DNA of 64,000 nt from Anaerobacillus alkalidiazotrophicus. Lineage in GTDB: Bacteria; Bacillota; Bacilli; Bacillales_H; Anaerobacillaceae. A program made the position numbers and the translations under genes. The DNA lies in contig NZ_MLQS01000030.1 of NCBI RefSeq assembly GCF_001866055.1, positions 249,500 to 313,499 on the forward strand, read 5' to 3'. Within the stretch, counting starts at the first letter, position 1, and every line of letters begins with the position of its first letter. The notes under the pieces were generated by a model. That model saw nothing but the letters and a program-made list of their open reading frames with translations. It made no database searches and had not been told where the DNA came from. Of this stretch, positions 1 through 9,809 are shown piece after piece.

Positions 1-7
1 ATTTGTT

Positions 8-805
8 ATGAAGCCATTAGAAATGAAACGAGAACTAGAAAAACGTTTACTCTCACAAAATAGACGAATATCATACGATAGAGATGAACAAAAGCTAAGG
101 ATAGAGGATAAAACAATTAATAAAGGAGTTACATTATCTATCTCAAAACTTATTGCTAAGTGGAAAGTGAAAAAGGAACAGGCAATTGAGGAAACTGTCC
201 ATTACGTTGAAGCAGCCTTACAAGCAATGACGACACCCATTGTAGTAAAAGGTAATGAAAAAAATATATTTCCTGTAATACGCTCAACCTCATTTCCGAC
301 ACAATCTGGAGATGGAAAAGAGTTTTTATGGGAAGAACATACAGCCGAAACTAGAGTGTTTTATGCCATTGATCAGGGTTCAACATTTGCTTTATTAACT
401 AATGAAATTTTGGAAAAAGAAAATGTAGACAAAGTAAGAATAAAGGAAATGGCATTATTTAATCTTCGTTCTCTACAGAATGAACCGACAATAGACGAAG
501 TTGCGGGTAATACATTTTATTTTTTAAACAAAAATGACGGGTATGATGCAAGTAAGGTGTTAAATGACCAGCTATTAAAAAAATATTCAGAAATAGCTCG
601 TGGTCAGTTAACTGTTTCTGTACCACATCAAGATGTTTTAATCATTGCTGATATTAGAAACGAAACAGGGTACGACATTTTGGCACAAATGGTTTTTCAA
701 TTTTTCACAAATGGAAGAACTCCAATTACAGCATTACCGTTTATTTATAAAGAAGGAGAGTTAGAACCTGTATTTATACTCGCTCACCGAAAACCAAAAC
801 AATAA
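8..805 (+). CDS. ytpQ: YtpQ-like DUF1444 family protein
   Basis: A 265-residue cytosolic protein that I recognise as the DUF1444/UPF0354 family, B. subtilis YtpQ. The segments around YPVIRSTSFP-like (here FPVIRSTSFP), HTAETRVFYAID and SVPHQDVLIIADIRNETGYD are typical of the family. No enzymatic activity is established for it and none is inferred here. It has no signal peptide or membrane segment. The ATG lies only 7 bases from the window edge, so its ribosome binding site cannot be judged and a start further upstream cannot be excluded. In B. subtilis the gene sits near sftA (ytpS), as here. A long hairpin terminator follows the stop codon directly. Confidence 0.85.
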   Translation: MKPLEMKRELEKRLLSQNRRISYDRDEQKLRIEDKTINKGVTLSISKLIAKWKVKKEQAIEETVHYVEAALQAMTTPIVVKGNEKNIFPVIRSTSFPTQSGDGKEFLWEEHTAETRVFYAIDQGSTFALLTNEILEKENVDKVRIKEMALFNLRSLQNEPTIDEVAGNTFYFLNKNDGYDASKVLNDQLLKKYSEIARGQLTVSVPHQDVLIIADIRNETGYDILAQMVFQFFTNGRTPITALPFIYKEGELEPVFILAHRKPKQ

Positions 806-895
806 AGAGGCTGTCTTTAGAATTGTCAGTTCATCTCAATGATATTAATAAATTGAGGTGGCTGATACTTCTACGATAGCCTCTTCTATTTTTAT
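805..895 (+). terminator. Long-stem terminator after ytpQ
   Basis: AAGAGGCTGTC right after the stop codon pairs with GATAGCCTCTT at 875-885 (one G-U pair) around a large loop that itself folds (CTCAAT with ATTGAG). It is followed by a T-rich run, so it reads as an intrinsic terminator. Confidence 0.65.
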
Positions 896-1082
896 TTCAG
901 TTATGATAAAATCACTCATTGCATGAACATTAAAATTAAATGTAAAATAGCTAGTTGTTTTTTGTCTATTTAGTTATGATTATACTAGAAAATATACGAA
1001 TGATGTATGATTAGTAGATAGAAAACTTGTACTGATAATTATTGTAAGAATGGAAAATTGAGATTATAGAAAAGGTGATTTT

Positions 1083-3572
1083 ATGTTTAAACGTGTAAAA
1101 ATAGCTTATAAAAAAGTTCATTCCTTTTTATTTGGACAAGAGGAGGAGCATATACATACTCGAGAAGAAAGAAAAAAATATTACGGTCGAATAACAACAG
1201 ATATCGATACAGATGCCCGTATGATACATCAATATCCGAAACAAGGGAAATTTCGCTTTCCAATAATTGAAGATGAGAAGAAATCAGCTAGAACTAAACC
1301 AAGTTTAGAAGGTGAAAAAGTACGACCTGTTCGGAAGATAACAGAAAAAAAAGTGGAACAAAGAGAAAATGTACTTACTCATAAAAAACAAAGTGAACAA
1401 AAGGATTTACCTGGTAAGGATGAAGAAAGAAAGAAATTTCAAGGAGTTAATTTTAAAGCACAAAATATCCCTTCTCCCGTTTATGCGTTTAATAAGCCAC
1501 AGCCAAAAATAGAAAATAACTTTGAGGAAGAGGTAGCACCTACGCTAGAGTTAATTGAAAATCAAGCATTCTTACCGAATGAAAATGTTGGGGTCCCTAT
1601 ACTAATAAATAAAGATATCCCATCGGAGATAGAAACTACAAATATTAATAGAGAAATTGTTAGTAACGAATTACTTAATGTAAAGGAAGATGAACTGTTT
1701 CAAGAAGGTATTTATGCTGAATTTGAGATAGAAGAAAATGGCGAAAATAGAGCAGGCGATGAAGTGTGTCAAACTGAACCTCTCGAAAAGCAGCTAGCTT
1801 TTGATCAGGATGAGAAGATAGATGAGGGAAATGTTGAGTTAATTGGAAATGATCAGGATGCTATAACTTACAAAGGCGCTCATAAAGAAAAGATTGTTGA
1901 AGAGGAGATTATCCCTACTCTCAATATAGAAAATATTGAAACAGTAGCCCCTGTAGAGACATTTGATAAGAGTAAACGAAAAGATAGTGAACAAATACAA
2001 AAGAAAAATTGTGGCCTAACTGAACATTCTACCTCTATGATGAATACAAATATAAATAAGTCTAACAAAACAACGCAAGATGCGTCTTCAAAAAACATTG
2101 TTCCTTTCAATGTCTTGATGCTTAAGAAAGATAAGGTAGTTCAAAAAAAACTTGACCAGAATAACTATCAATTTCCTACACTACAACTTTTAAATATACC
2201 TGAAAAAAAATCAGGCGATAGTTACCAATGGTTAGAAGAAAAAAAACAATTACTAGCAGCCACACTTATAAATTTTAATGTTCAGGCGAAAGTTGTTGGT
2301 GTAACAAGAGGCCCTTCCGTTACGCGTTTTGAAATTCAGCCAGAAGCAGGTGTGAAAGTAAGTAAAGTGACAGGTTTAACAGATGACATTAAACTAAGTC
2401 TTGCTGCTAGAGATATTCGTATGGAAGCACCAATCCCTGGAAAAAACGCGATTGGAATTGAAGTTCCAAACGACGTTAGTTCCCCTGTTTTCATTCGGGA
2501 GATTTTGCGTAGTGGCGAATTTTTAAATAACCCTTCCCCCCTTACTGTTGCAATGGGTCTTGATATTGAAGGGAAACCAGTCGTCACAGACATTCAAAAA
2601 ATGCCACATGGATTAATTGCTGGTTCGACGGGGTCGGGGAAAAGTGTATGCATAAATTCTATTTTAATTAGTATTATGTTTAAAGCGACACCTGATCAAG
2701 TAAAACTAATGCTTGTAGATCCGAAAATGGTTGAACTAGCACCATATAATAATATTCCTCACCTTGTAACGCCGGTTATTACCGATGCAAAACAAGCAAC
2801 AACTGCTTTAAAATGGGCAGTTGAAGAAATGGAACGCCGTTATGAGTTGTTTGTTCAAAATGGTGTCCGTGACATTAAGAGATACAACGATGTAATGAAG
2901 AAGGATAATGATACTATACTAGCGATGCCTTACATTGTTATCGTAATTGATGAGTTGGCGGACTTAATGATGGTTTCTCCTCAAGATGTAGAAGAAGCGA
3001 TTTGTCGAATAGCTCAAAAAGCAAGAGCTTGTGGTATTCATTTGCTATTGGCAACTCAACGTCCTTCAGTCGATGTTATTACCGGGTTAATTAAAGCCAA
3101 TATACCTTCTCGTATTGCTTTTTCTGTATCATCACAAGCTGATTCAAGAACAATAATTGATTCGGGTGGGGCAGAAAGGTTATTAGGAAAAGGTGATATG
3201 CTTTTATTTGAAAATGGTGCATCAAAACCTATACGAGTACAAGGTAATTTTGTCTCAGATGAAGAAATAGATAGAGTAATATCTCTTGTGAAACAGCAAA
3301 GAAAGCCAAACTATTTATTCGATAAAGAACAACTTGTTAAAACGTACGAAGCGAATGACCAAGAAGACGAATTGTTTGTAGAAGCTTGTTATTATGTCAT
3401 TGAACAAGGTGTGGCATCATCATCAAGCTTACAGCGACGTTTCAGAATTGGCTTCAATCGTGCAGCGCGCCTTATTGATATGATGGAATCTAGAGGGATC
3501 ATCTCTGAAGCAATGGGTTCGAAACCTCGAAACGTCCTTATTTCCGAAGAGGAATTACATGATAGGATTTAA
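1083..3572 (+). CDS. sftA: DNA translocase SftA (FtsK/SpoIIIE family)
   Basis: An 829-residue soluble FtsK-family motor that clears chromosomal DNA from the closing septum; B. subtilis SftA (YtpS) is the soluble counterpart of SpoIIIE. There is no N-terminal membrane cluster. Residues about 50-370 form a charged, low-complexity linker. The motor follows, with Walker A GSTGSGKS near residue 515 and Walker B IVIVIDELADLM near 620, and TQRPSVDVITGLIKANIPSR is a classic FtsK signature. The last 70 residues (from about FVEACYYVIEQG) form the winged-helix gamma domain that reads oriented DNA motifs. B. subtilis SftA is somewhat longer, mostly in the linker. AAAGGTG lies just upstream of the ATG. 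Location after ytpQ matches B. subtilis synteny. Confidence 0.92.
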   Translation: MFKRVKIAYKKVHSFLFGQEEEHIHTREERKKYYGRITTDIDTDARMIHQYPKQGKFRFPIIEDEKKSARTKPSLEGEKVRPVRKITEKKVEQRENVLTHKKQSEQKDLPGKDEERKKFQGVNFKAQNIPSPVYAFNKPQPKIENNFEEEVAPTLELIENQAFLPNENVGVPILINKDIPSEIETTNINREIVSNELLNVKEDELFQEGIYAEFEIEENGENRAGDEVCQTEPLEKQLAFDQDEKIDEGNVELIGNDQDAITYKGAHKEKIVEEEIIPTLNIENIETVAPVETFDKSKRKDSEQIQKKNCGLTEHSTSMMNTNINKSNKTTQDASSKNIVPFNVLMLKKDKVVQKKLDQNNYQFPTLQLLNIPEKKSGDSYQWLEEKKQLLAATLINFNVQAKVVGVTRGPSVTRFEIQPEAGVKVSKVTGLTDDIKLSLAARDIRMEAPIPGKNAIGIEVPNDVSSPVFIREILRSGEFLNNPSPLTVAMGLDIEGKPVVTDIQKMPHGLIAGSTGSGKSVCINSILISIMFKATPDQVKLMLVDPKMVELAPYNNIPHLVTPVITDAKQATTALKWAVEEMERRYELFVQNGVRDIKRYNDVMKKDNDTILAMPYIVIVIDELADLMMVSPQDVEEAICRIAQKARACGIHLLLATQRPSVDVITGLIKANIPSRIAFSVSSQADSRTIIDSGGAERLLGKGDMLLFENGASKPIRVQGNFVSDEEIDRVISLVKQQRKPNYLFDKEQLVKTYEANDQEDELFVEACYYVIEQGVASSSSLQRRFRIGFNRAARLIDMMESRGIISEAMGSKPRNVLISEEELHDRI

Positions 3573-3648
3573 GAAGATAATGTGCAGAGTTTAACAATAT
3601 TGTAAAATAAGATAAATAAAATTACGTAAATATAAGGTATTATATAAG

Positions 3649-3760
3649 TGAATTTCATAATTTCATTAATTGAGCGATAGAAAACTATATCTAGTTGGAA
3701 ACGTACCGATCGAACTCTATATAGTTTCTCGATCTCCTGATATCAGTATTATGAAATTCA
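3649..3760. repeat. Family 3 palindromic repeat, copy 1
   Basis: Inverted ends TGAATTTCATAA (3649-3660) and TTATGAAATTCA (3749-3760) enclose a central stem AAACTATAT..AGTT / AACT..ATATAGTTT (about 3682-3725) with a two-base mismatch. Related copies are near 8542, 23281, 24746, 26148 and 59709. The rest of the 3573-4011 gap is AT-rich and shows nothing else that I can support. Confidence 0.75.
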
Positions 3761-4011
3761 TTAATATATAAAATAAGTGAAAAAACTAGAATCAAATTTA
3801 AGTTTTGTATAAAATTAGGGTTAATAAGAGAACATCTTCTGTTTAAATTTTTCTTGTTTTCTCTTAAAAGGTTTTATATGATTAATATGTTCTTGTTTTT
3901 GGAAAAAATTGAATAAGGGATGAAAGAAAGTGAGAAAAACATGGTTTTTACTTTAAGTTTTTCTGTAATATGACTCTAGCTATACCATACTTTCTATAAG
4001 GAGTGGTCACG

Positions 4012-4203
4012 ATGCAAGAGATTCAATTATCAAGCTTAGTAAAATCAATTTCTCCTCAATGGCTTTCCTTATTGACGGAAGATGAATTAAGCATGCTTAT
4101 CGTTCTAAAGCACGGATTTGCCAATTTGAATGAAGGCGATGTTAAAGAAATTATTGAAGCAGCAATACTTGAGCAACATAAAGGAATTGCATATCTTCAC
4201 TAA
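4012..4203 (+). CDS. Unknown 63-residue protein
   Basis: A small acidic soluble protein beginning MQEIQLSSLVKSI. The strong TAAGGAG at 3997-4003 places the start at the ATG at 4012; an in-frame GTG at 4003 overlaps the ribosome binding site and is unlikely. The sequence has a leucine-rich helix (SPQWLSLLTEDELSMLIVLK) and a second acidic helix (NEGDVKEIIEAAILEQ), with no membrane segment, cysteines or recognisable motif. It stands alone between sftA and the nicotinate phosphoribosyltransferase gene. I do not recognise the family. The good ribosome binding site and normal codon use support a real gene. Confidence 0.6.
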   Translation: MQEIQLSSLVKSISPQWLSLLTEDELSMLIVLKHGFANLNEGDVKEIIEAAILEQHKGIAYLH

Positions 4204-4212
4204 TCGTTAACC

Positions 4213-4249
4213 TTGCCCGTGACAGGATAAATTTGTCCATCACGGGCAA
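4213..4249. promoter_or_regulatory. Perfect hairpin before pncB
   Basis: TTGCCCGTGA (4213-4222) pairs perfectly with TCACGGGCAA (4240-4249), with a further inner GACA/TGTC pairing. No T-tract follows, so it is at best a weak terminator of the small gene. It ends 40 bases before the pncB start and could be a leader structure. Confidence 0.45.
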
Positions 4250-4289
4250 TCTAATAATAAATGACACCGTATAAACCAAGGGGTAAATT

Positions 4290-5387
4290 ATGAAAGAGAT
4301 AAGACTAAAATTAGAAGGTAAAATTAAAAGATTAACGAACCAAACATTTAAATTTGATGAACGTGTGAAAGAAGGTTGGTTTTCTGCAGTTTATTTTTTG
4401 AAAACTCGTGAAATTGTTGAGCGCTACAAAAAAGATAACCATGTAACAATGCAATTTTTCCAAAAAACTGATGCTGTCCTTTGTGGAACTGATGAGGTTA
4501 TTGCACTTGTTAAAACATTTGCTAGAAATGTAGACGAGCTCGAAATACATTCATTAAAGGATGGTGACAAGATAAAACCATTCGAAACAGTATTAACAAT
4601 TTCAGGTCCTTACCAAAATTTCGGTTATTTAGAAGGAGTCATTGACGGAATTTTAGCGAGACGTACATCTGTTGCTACGAATGTATATAATGTGGTGAAA
4701 TCAGCGAGTCTCTCTGGTAAGAAAAAGCCTGTTATTTTTATGGGAGATCGTGACGACCACTTTACACAACAATCAGGAGATGGATATGCTGCTTACATAG
4801 GAGGTTCAATTGCCCAGGCTACACATGCTATGAATGAGTGGTGGGGAAAACAAGGAATGGGTACAATGCCACATGCACTTATTCAATTATTTGAAGGTGA
4901 TGTAGTTGAAGCAACTCGCGCTTACCACGAAACTTTCCCTGATGACGACTTAATGGCACTTGTTGATTATAATAACGATGTAATCACTGATTCCTTAAAG
5001 GTTGCTAGAGAGTTTGGCGAATTGTTAAAAGGGGTTCGTATAGATACATCTAAAACTATGGTTGATCAGTACTTTTTTAGAAATCCTGATGTATTAGGCT
5101 CTTTTGATCCACGTGGGGCCAATCCAGAATTAATTTTTGCTTTACGCAAAGCTTTAGACGACGAAGGTTTCAATCACGTAAAGATTGTTGGTTCGGGAGG
5201 CTTTGATGCAAAACGTATTGAAGAATACGAAAAAAGAGGAGTTCCTGTTGATATTTATGGTGTTGGAAGTAGTTTGCTTAAAATACATATTGGATTTACT
5301 GGAGACAATGTATTATTGAATGGAAAACATCAAGCAAAAACAGGTCGTATATTCCGACCAAACCCTCGTCTTGAAAGAGTTGATTAA
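4290..5387 (+). CDS. pncB: Nicotinate phosphoribosyltransferase
   Basis: A 365-residue NAPRTase-family enzyme, which joins nicotinate to PRPP to form nicotinate mononucleotide in NAD salvage. Family features include FMGDRDDHFTQQSGDGYAAY in the middle, the segment VRIDTSKTMVDQYF and the phosphate-binding C-terminal part VGSGGFDAKRIEEY followed by YGVGSSLL. It is shorter than the roughly 490-residue bacillar PncB (YueK) and corresponds to the short NAPRTase type found in many Firmicutes; confusion with quinolinate phosphoribosyltransferase is unlikely given these motifs. AAGGGGTAAATT precedes the ATG. As far as I recall, B. subtilis has no such gene between sftA and murC, so it is an insertion into the conserved order. 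A terminator follows. Confidence 0.85.
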   Translation: MKEIRLKLEGKIKRLTNQTFKFDERVKEGWFSAVYFLKTREIVERYKKDNHVTMQFFQKTDAVLCGTDEVIALVKTFARNVDELEIHSLKDGDKIKPFETVLTISGPYQNFGYLEGVIDGILARRTSVATNVYNVVKSASLSGKKKPVIFMGDRDDHFTQQSGDGYAAYIGGSIAQATHAMNEWWGKQGMGTMPHALIQLFEGDVVEATRAYHETFPDDDLMALVDYNNDVITDSLKVAREFGELLKGVRIDTSKTMVDQYFFRNPDVLGSFDPRGANPELIFALRKALDDEGFNHVKIVGSGGFDAKRIEEYEKRGVPVDIYGVGSSLLKIHIGFTGDNVLLNGKHQAKTGRIFRPNPRLERVD

Positions 5388-5391
5388 AATT

Positions 5392-5430
5392 AACACACAA
5401 GCTTCTGAATAAGGGCTTGTGTGTTTTCTA
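5392..5430 (+). terminator. Terminator after pncB
   Basis: AACACACAAGC (5392-5402) pairs with GCTTGTGTGTT (5415-5425), followed by a T-rich run. Confidence 0.8.
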
Positions 5431-5486
5431 TTTTGATTATTGATTGTAAAATATAAATTAATGAATAATTCACGAGGTAATCTAAT

Positions 5487-6563
5487 ATGGAAATAATAGA
5501 TTTATTAATTTCACTACCTATTTGGGTTGATGTCGGTATCTCCTTTTTAATTTTTATGTTTTTTTTATTGCTTAGGAAACTCTTTACGAAATATGTTTAT
5601 AAGTTGATTATAAAAGTAGCTAAAAAATCACCTAGTGATTTCTTTATAAATTTATTTATGGCATTTGAAAAACCGCTAGGATGGTTTTTTGTATTAATTG
5701 GTCTTTATATTGCTATTATTAATTTACCTTATATTCATGGCTTTGAAGAGCAAATTATAAAAATATATCGTACATTGTTGATCGTTTTAATTACATCAGG
5801 TTTATATAATTTAGCAGCTACTTCGTCACCGATATTTGAAAAAGTTAGCGAAAAATTACACATTGAGGTAGATCGTATATTAATTCCTATACTTTCAAAG
5901 ATTTTGCGCTTTTTTATTGTAGCACTAAGTTTAAGCGTAATAGCTCAAGAGTGGGGGTTCGATATTAATGGTTTTGTGGCGGGTTTAGGTCTTGGCGGTC
6001 TAGCAATTGCTTTTGCTGCCCAAGAAACAGTAGAGAATTTCTTTGGTGGTATAGTCATTATGACAGAAAAACCTTTTACGAAAGGGGATTGGATTAAAAC
6101 CTCTATTGTAGAAGGAACAGTTGAGGAAATTAACTTTCGAAGTACTAAAATTAGGGTGTTTCGACAAGCGTTAGTAACTGTGCCGAACTCATCACTTGCA
6201 AATGAAGCAATTCTAAATTGGTCGCGAATGGGTAAAAGACAAATATCGTTTCATTTAGGGTTGAAGCTTAACACCCCAAAGTGGAAATTGGAAAAATGCA
6301 TGAATGAAATCGAAAAGATTTTAAGAAATCATGATGATGTTCATCAAGAAACAATTTTCGTTCATTTTGAAGGTTTCAGTGAAAGTAGTTTAGACATATT
6401 TTTGTACTTTTTTACTAAATCAACTGTTTGGGGAGAATATTTAGAGGTAAAACAATCCATTAATTTTAAGATCTTAGAAATACTTCAAAGAGAAGGGGTA
6501 ACAGTTGCGTTTCCATCTAGAAGTTTTTACATTGAATCAAATTTTCTTGATAATCAACAATAG
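5487..6563 (+). CDS. MscS-family mechanosensitive ion channel
   Basis: A 358-residue membrane protein of the small-conductance mechanosensitive channel family, which opens under membrane tension on hypo-osmotic shock. Hydrophobic helices occupy about residues 12-35, 60-85, 95-115 and 140-160. The pore-lining helix and start of the beta domain show the family signature GFVAGLGLGGLAIAFAAQET and IVIMTEKPFTKGDWI. The soluble domain contains RSTKIRVFRQALVTVPNSSLANEAILNWSR cut here as RSTKIRVF and VTVPNSSLANEAI. It has one or two more N-terminal helices than E. coli MscS. The start has a GAGGTAA-like ribosome binding site. It stands alone between pncB and murC. Confidence 0.88.
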   Translation: MEIIDLLISLPIWVDVGISFLIFMFFLLLRKLFTKYVYKLIIKVAKKSPSDFFINLFMAFEKPLGWFFVLIGLYIAIINLPYIHGFEEQIIKIYRTLLIVLITSGLYNLAATSSPIFEKVSEKLHIEVDRILIPILSKILRFFIVALSLSVIAQEWGFDINGFVAGLGLGGLAIAFAAQETVENFFGGIVIMTEKPFTKGDWIKTSIVEGTVEEINFRSTKIRVFRQALVTVPNSSLANEAILNWSRMGKRQISFHLGLKLNTPKWKLEKCMNEIEKILRNHDDVHQETIFVHFEGFSESSLDIFLYFFTKSTVWGEYLEVKQSINFKILEILQREGVTVAFPSRSFYIESNFLDNQQ

Positions 6564-6889
6564 AATATTCTTTAACTATTAGGTACACATGTAGGCCTGA
6601 AAGTATAAATGAATTTATAAAGCAGTGGTTAAAATAATAATATAAGCATTTTATTTTAATTTATATAATAAACTTATTAACATGTATTTGTTTAAAGAAA
6701 ATATGTTCATGGTTATAATACATAATTTCTGTTATAATAATTCAGAATGTATTCAAAAAAACATTTATACATATTAGACATATACTTAAATTGAGGTTTA
6801 TTAATTATTACAAATATATTTGCTTTTTAATAAAGTTTGGATGCATATCAAAATGAATAGGTTATTACGGAAGTGTGGAGGTCCAAAGT
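6564..6889. other. AT-rich gap before murC
   Basis: A 326-base AT-rich stretch. It holds two TATAAT-like hexamers (near 6714 and 6734) that could serve murC, but no well-spaced -35 element is convincing. I see no RNA gene, repeat or open frame with a ribosome binding site. Confidence 0.4.
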
Positions 6890-8185
6890 ATGACAGTCTA
6901 CCATTTTATTGGAATTAAAGGCTCTGGAATGAGTGCTCTTGCTCAAGTATTACATGACATGAAGTATGAAGTACAAGGTTCAGATGTTGATAAAAAATTT
7001 TTTACTCAAATACCATTAGAGAAAAAGGGAATTAAAATATTACCTTTTGATAAAGGGAATATTCAAATGGGGCAAACGATCATTGCTTCACCCGCTTATA
7101 ATGAGGAAAATGAAGAAATTTCAGAGGCAATACAAAAATCAATCGATGTTCATAAATATCCACTGTTTTTAGGACAATTTATTCAAAAGTTTACGAGTGT
7201 TGCTGTTACAGGCTCTCATGGTAAAACATCTACAACAGGATTATTATCACATGTATTAGGAGCTGCAAAGCCGACCTCATACTTAATTGGAGATGGTACT
7301 GGTAAAGGTGAAGAAAATAGCGAGTATTTTGTATTCGAAGCATGTGAGTACCGTAGGCATTTTCTCAACTATAAGCCTGATTATGCAATCATGACAAATA
7401 TTGATTTTGATCATCCTGATTACTTTTCTGATGTGAAAGATGTTTTTAATGCTTTTCAAGAAATGGCGATGCAAGTAAAAAAAGGAATTATTGCTTGTGG
7501 TGATGATGAGCATTTACAGAGTATTCATGCGAATGTTCCGATAGTATTTTATGGCCTTGAAGACCATAACGATTTTCAAGGTACGAATATAAAAGCTACT
7601 CCTGAAGGGACAAAATTTGACGTGTTTGTTCGTGATACATTTTACGGTACTTTCATAATACCGGGCTATGGTGCGCATAATGTTAAAAATGCTTTAGCTG
7701 TCATTGCCATATGTGATTATGAAGGTGTATCTATTGAAATAATTTCAGAACAACTCCGAACATTCCCAGGGGTGAAACGTCGTTTTAGTGAAAAAAGAAT
7801 AGGGGAGCAAGTTTTAATTGACGATTATGCTCATCACCCAACTGAAATTTCTGCAACAATAGAAGCTACAAAGCAAAAATATTCTGACAGAGAAGTAGTA
7901 GCCATTTTTCAACCACATACCTTTACTAGAACCAAAACTTTTCTAGATGATTTTGCTAAAAGTTTAAGTAAAGCTGACCAAGTTTATTTATGTGATATTT
8001 TTGCTTCAGCAAGGGAAAATGTTGGAACCTTAACAATTCAAGATCTCCAAAAGCTGATTCCTAATTCTAAACTAATTAAAGAAGATGAGATGGACCAACT
8101 TAAACAGCATTGTACAGGTGTTTTGTTGTTTATGGGAGCTGGAGATATTCAAAAATTCCAACAAGCATATGAGAATATAATTTAA
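6890..8185 (+). CDS. murC: UDP-N-acetylmuramate--L-alanine ligase
   Basis: A 431-residue Mur ligase that adds the first residue, L-alanine, to UDP-MurNAc in cytosolic peptidoglycan precursor synthesis. The N-terminal [14 protein letters not shown] nucleotide loop (residues 5-18), the ATP P-loop [10 protein letters not shown] (about 108-117), the central domain with [11 protein letters not shown], and the C-terminal [10 protein letters not shown] segment mark MurC. Length equals B. subtilis MurC. The strong GGAGGTCC at 6877-6884 selects the ATG at 6890 over an upstream in-frame GTG at 6875. Its place downstream of sftA and upstream of ytxGHJ is conserved in Bacillus. Confidence 0.95.
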   Translation: MTVYHFIGIKGSGMSALAQVLHDMKYEVQGSDVDKKFFTQIPLEKKGIKILPFDKGNIQMGQTIIASPAYNEENEEISEAIQKSIDVHKYPLFLGQFIQKFTSVAVTGSHGKTSTTGLLSHVLGAAKPTSYLIGDGTGKGEENSEYFVFEACEYRRHFLNYKPDYAIMTNIDFDHPDYFSDVKDVFNAFQEMAMQVKKGIIACGDDEHLQSIHANVPIVFYGLEDHNDFQGTNIKATPEGTKFDVFVRDTFYGTFIIPGYGAHNVKNALAVIAICDYEGVSIEIISEQLRTFPGVKRRFSEKRIGEQVLIDDYAHHPTEISATIEATKQKYSDREVVAIFQPHTFTRTKTFLDDFAKSLSKADQVYLCDIFASARENVGTLTIQDLQKLIPNSKLIKEDEMDQLKQHCTGVLLFMGAGDIQKFQQAYENII

Positions 8186-8192
8186 ACAACTC

Positions 8193-8242
8193 AATGAACA
8201 AAACGCAAAGAATAGTAGTTCTTTGCGTTTTGTTCATTTTCA
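8193..8242 (+). terminator. Strong terminator after murC
   Basis: A perfect 20-bp stem, AATGAACAAAACGCAAAGAA (8193-8212) with its complement at 8219-8238, a six-base loop and a following TTTTC. Confidence 0.85.
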
Positions 8243-8283
8243 TGTAGATTAAATAAATGATGATAGTCACTCTGAATACCTAT

Positions 8284-8499
8284 TTTATCTTACTCTTAAT
8301 GGGTAGTAAGACCCCCACCTCAAAACTAAAGAAAATCGAGAAGTTTAGGTGGGGGATAAACTGCCCCTAAAGGTCCGATATAGAATAACTTTCATCAGAG
8401 AAAGCTGATGATTAGTTATTCTTATGCCCGTGGTATAAGTTGAACTAACAATCAGTGGGGGATGAAGGAAAACCCCCACTGATTGAAGTTCAGCTTTAT
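8284..8499 (+). repeat. Family 1 three-hairpin repeat, full copy A
   Basis: Runs from a TTTAT at 8284 to the TTTAT ending at 8499. Hairpin 1 has an outer arm pair (TAATGGGTAGTAAG-like and ATAAACTGCCCCTAAAGG) and an inner stem CCCCCACCT / AGGTGGGGG. Hairpin 2 is AGAATAACT / AGTTATTCT with inner CATCAG/CTGATG. Hairpin 3 is AATCAGTGGGGG / CCCCCACTGATT. This copy differs from D and E in the hairpin-2 loop (AGAAAG instead of TGATAG). No coding frame is present. Confidence 0.85.
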
Positions 8500-8541
8500 T
8501 AGAAATGGATAATTATTTTAATTAATTATTTTTTTACTATG

Positions 8542-8656
8542 AGTGAAGTTCTTAATTACCAAAAATGAGTCACATAACCCTATAACTAGTTACGAATGTT
8601 TCAACGAAACTAGTTATAGCATCTTAGTGGCGAAAATAATGAATGATGAAATTCTT
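8542..8656. repeat. Family 3 palindromic repeat, copy 2
   Basis: Begins GTGAAGTTCTTAATTACC and ends ATGATGAAATTC. The central stem is a perfect 12 bp, CTATAACTAGTT with AACTAGTTATAG, in which the ATATCT of other copies is replaced on both arms. It lies downstream of the minus-strand aminopeptidase gene and may serve as its transcription end. Confidence 0.75.
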
Positions 8657-8693
8657 TAACCTACAAGTTCTAGTTAGATGAATCTCACTCCTA

Positions 8694-9809
8694 TTATTTT
8701 AGGTTTTCTGGGTTTAATGGATATAATTCTTCAATGACGAAACGTCCGTCCTTACGGATTAACACACCATCAAAGTACATCTCACCACCACCATATTCTG
8801 GGCGTTGAATATGAACGATGTCCCAATGAATAGATGAATGATTTCCATTAAAAGCATCGTCATAACATTGCCCTGGTGTAAAGTGGAAGCTGCCGTCAAT
8901 TTTTTCATCAAATAAAATGTCTTTCATTGGATGCTGTATGTAAGGGTTGACTCCAATCGCAAATTCACCAATGTAACGAGCGCCTTCATCTGTATTAAAA
9001 ATATTGTTGATGCGATCTGAAGCGTTTGCTGTTGCCTCGATAATCTTTCCGTCTTTAAATGTCAATTTAATATTTTCAAATGTAAAGCCTTGATAAGGAG
9101 AAGGGGTATTATATGATATAGTTCCGTTAACGGAATCTTTAACAGGTGCAGTATATACTTCACCATCAGGAATATTCATTTCTCCTGCACATTTGACAGT
9201 TGGGATATCTTTGATAGAAAAAGTTAGATCAGTTCCATCTCCAGTAATTCGTACTTTATCTGTCTTATTCATCAAATCTACTAAAGAATCCATCGCTTGA
9301 CTCATTTTGCCATAATCTAAATTACAAACGTCGAAATAAAAATTTTCAAAGGCTTCTGTACTTAGTCCAGCTAATTGCGCCATAGAGGCACTTGGATAGC
9401 GAAGCACAACCCATTTCGTTTTCGGAACACGTATTTCTCTATGTACTTTTTTCCCTACCGTTTTCCCATGCAATGCCATTTTCTCTGAAGGAATGTCAGA
9501 TAACTCACTTATGTTATCTCCAGCACGTAAACCTATGTAGGCATTCATATTTTTCATAACGTTTGCTTCAAAATCAGCCATCATGTTCATTTGTTTTTCA
9601 TTTGCATGAAGTAATAAACTACGGTCTATCTGGTGATCTTTAAGAGAAACAAAGGGATTTCCACCCGCTTTGTATGCTTCTTCAACTAATGCTTTTACAA
9701 GTTCTTTTTGTATGCCGAAATTTTCAATTAAGACACTTTCTCCTTTTTGTAGCCTTACCGAATAATTTATTAAATTTCTCGCTAAAGTTTGAATACGTGG
9801 ATCTCTCAT
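8694..9809 (-). CDS. ampS: M29 family aminopeptidase
   Basis: A 371-residue cytosolic metallo-aminopeptidase of family M29 (aminopeptidase T / AmpS), which removes N-terminal residues from peptides with cobalt, zinc or magnesium. The start MRDPRIQTLARNLINYSV, the AGDNISELSDIP segment, and the metal-site region GEFAIGVNP, DEKIDGSFHFTPG and NHSSIHWDIV are typical. It is shorter than the roughly 410-residue average; no frame disruption is visible. An AAAGGAGG site lies upstream of the ATG on the minus strand. It is convergent with murC and separated from it by two repeats. Confidence 0.88.
   Translation of the reverse strand: MRDPRIQTLARNLINYSVRLQKGESVLIENFGIQKELVKALVEEAYKAGGNPFVSLKDHQIDRSLLLHANEKQMNMMADFEANVMKNMNAYIGLRAGDNISELSDIPSEKMALHGKTVGKKVHREIRVPKTKWVVLRYPSASMAQLAGLSTEAFENFYFDVCNLDYGKMSQAMDSLVDLMNKTDKVRITGDGTDLTFSIKDIPTVKCAGEMNIPDGEVYTAPVKDSVNGTISYNTPSPYQGFTFENIKLTFKDGKIIEATANASDRINNIFNTDEGARYIGEFAIGVNPYIQHPMKDILFDEKIDGSFHFTPGQCYDDAFNGNHSSIHWDIVHIQRPEYGGGEMYFDGVLIRKDGRFVIEELYPLNPENLK

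Noticed and set aside
8284..8499. CRISPR array or riboswitch as explanation of the regular palindromes
   Set aside because: There are no short direct repeats with equal spacers, no cas genes, and copies lie mostly downstream of unrelated genes in both orientations.
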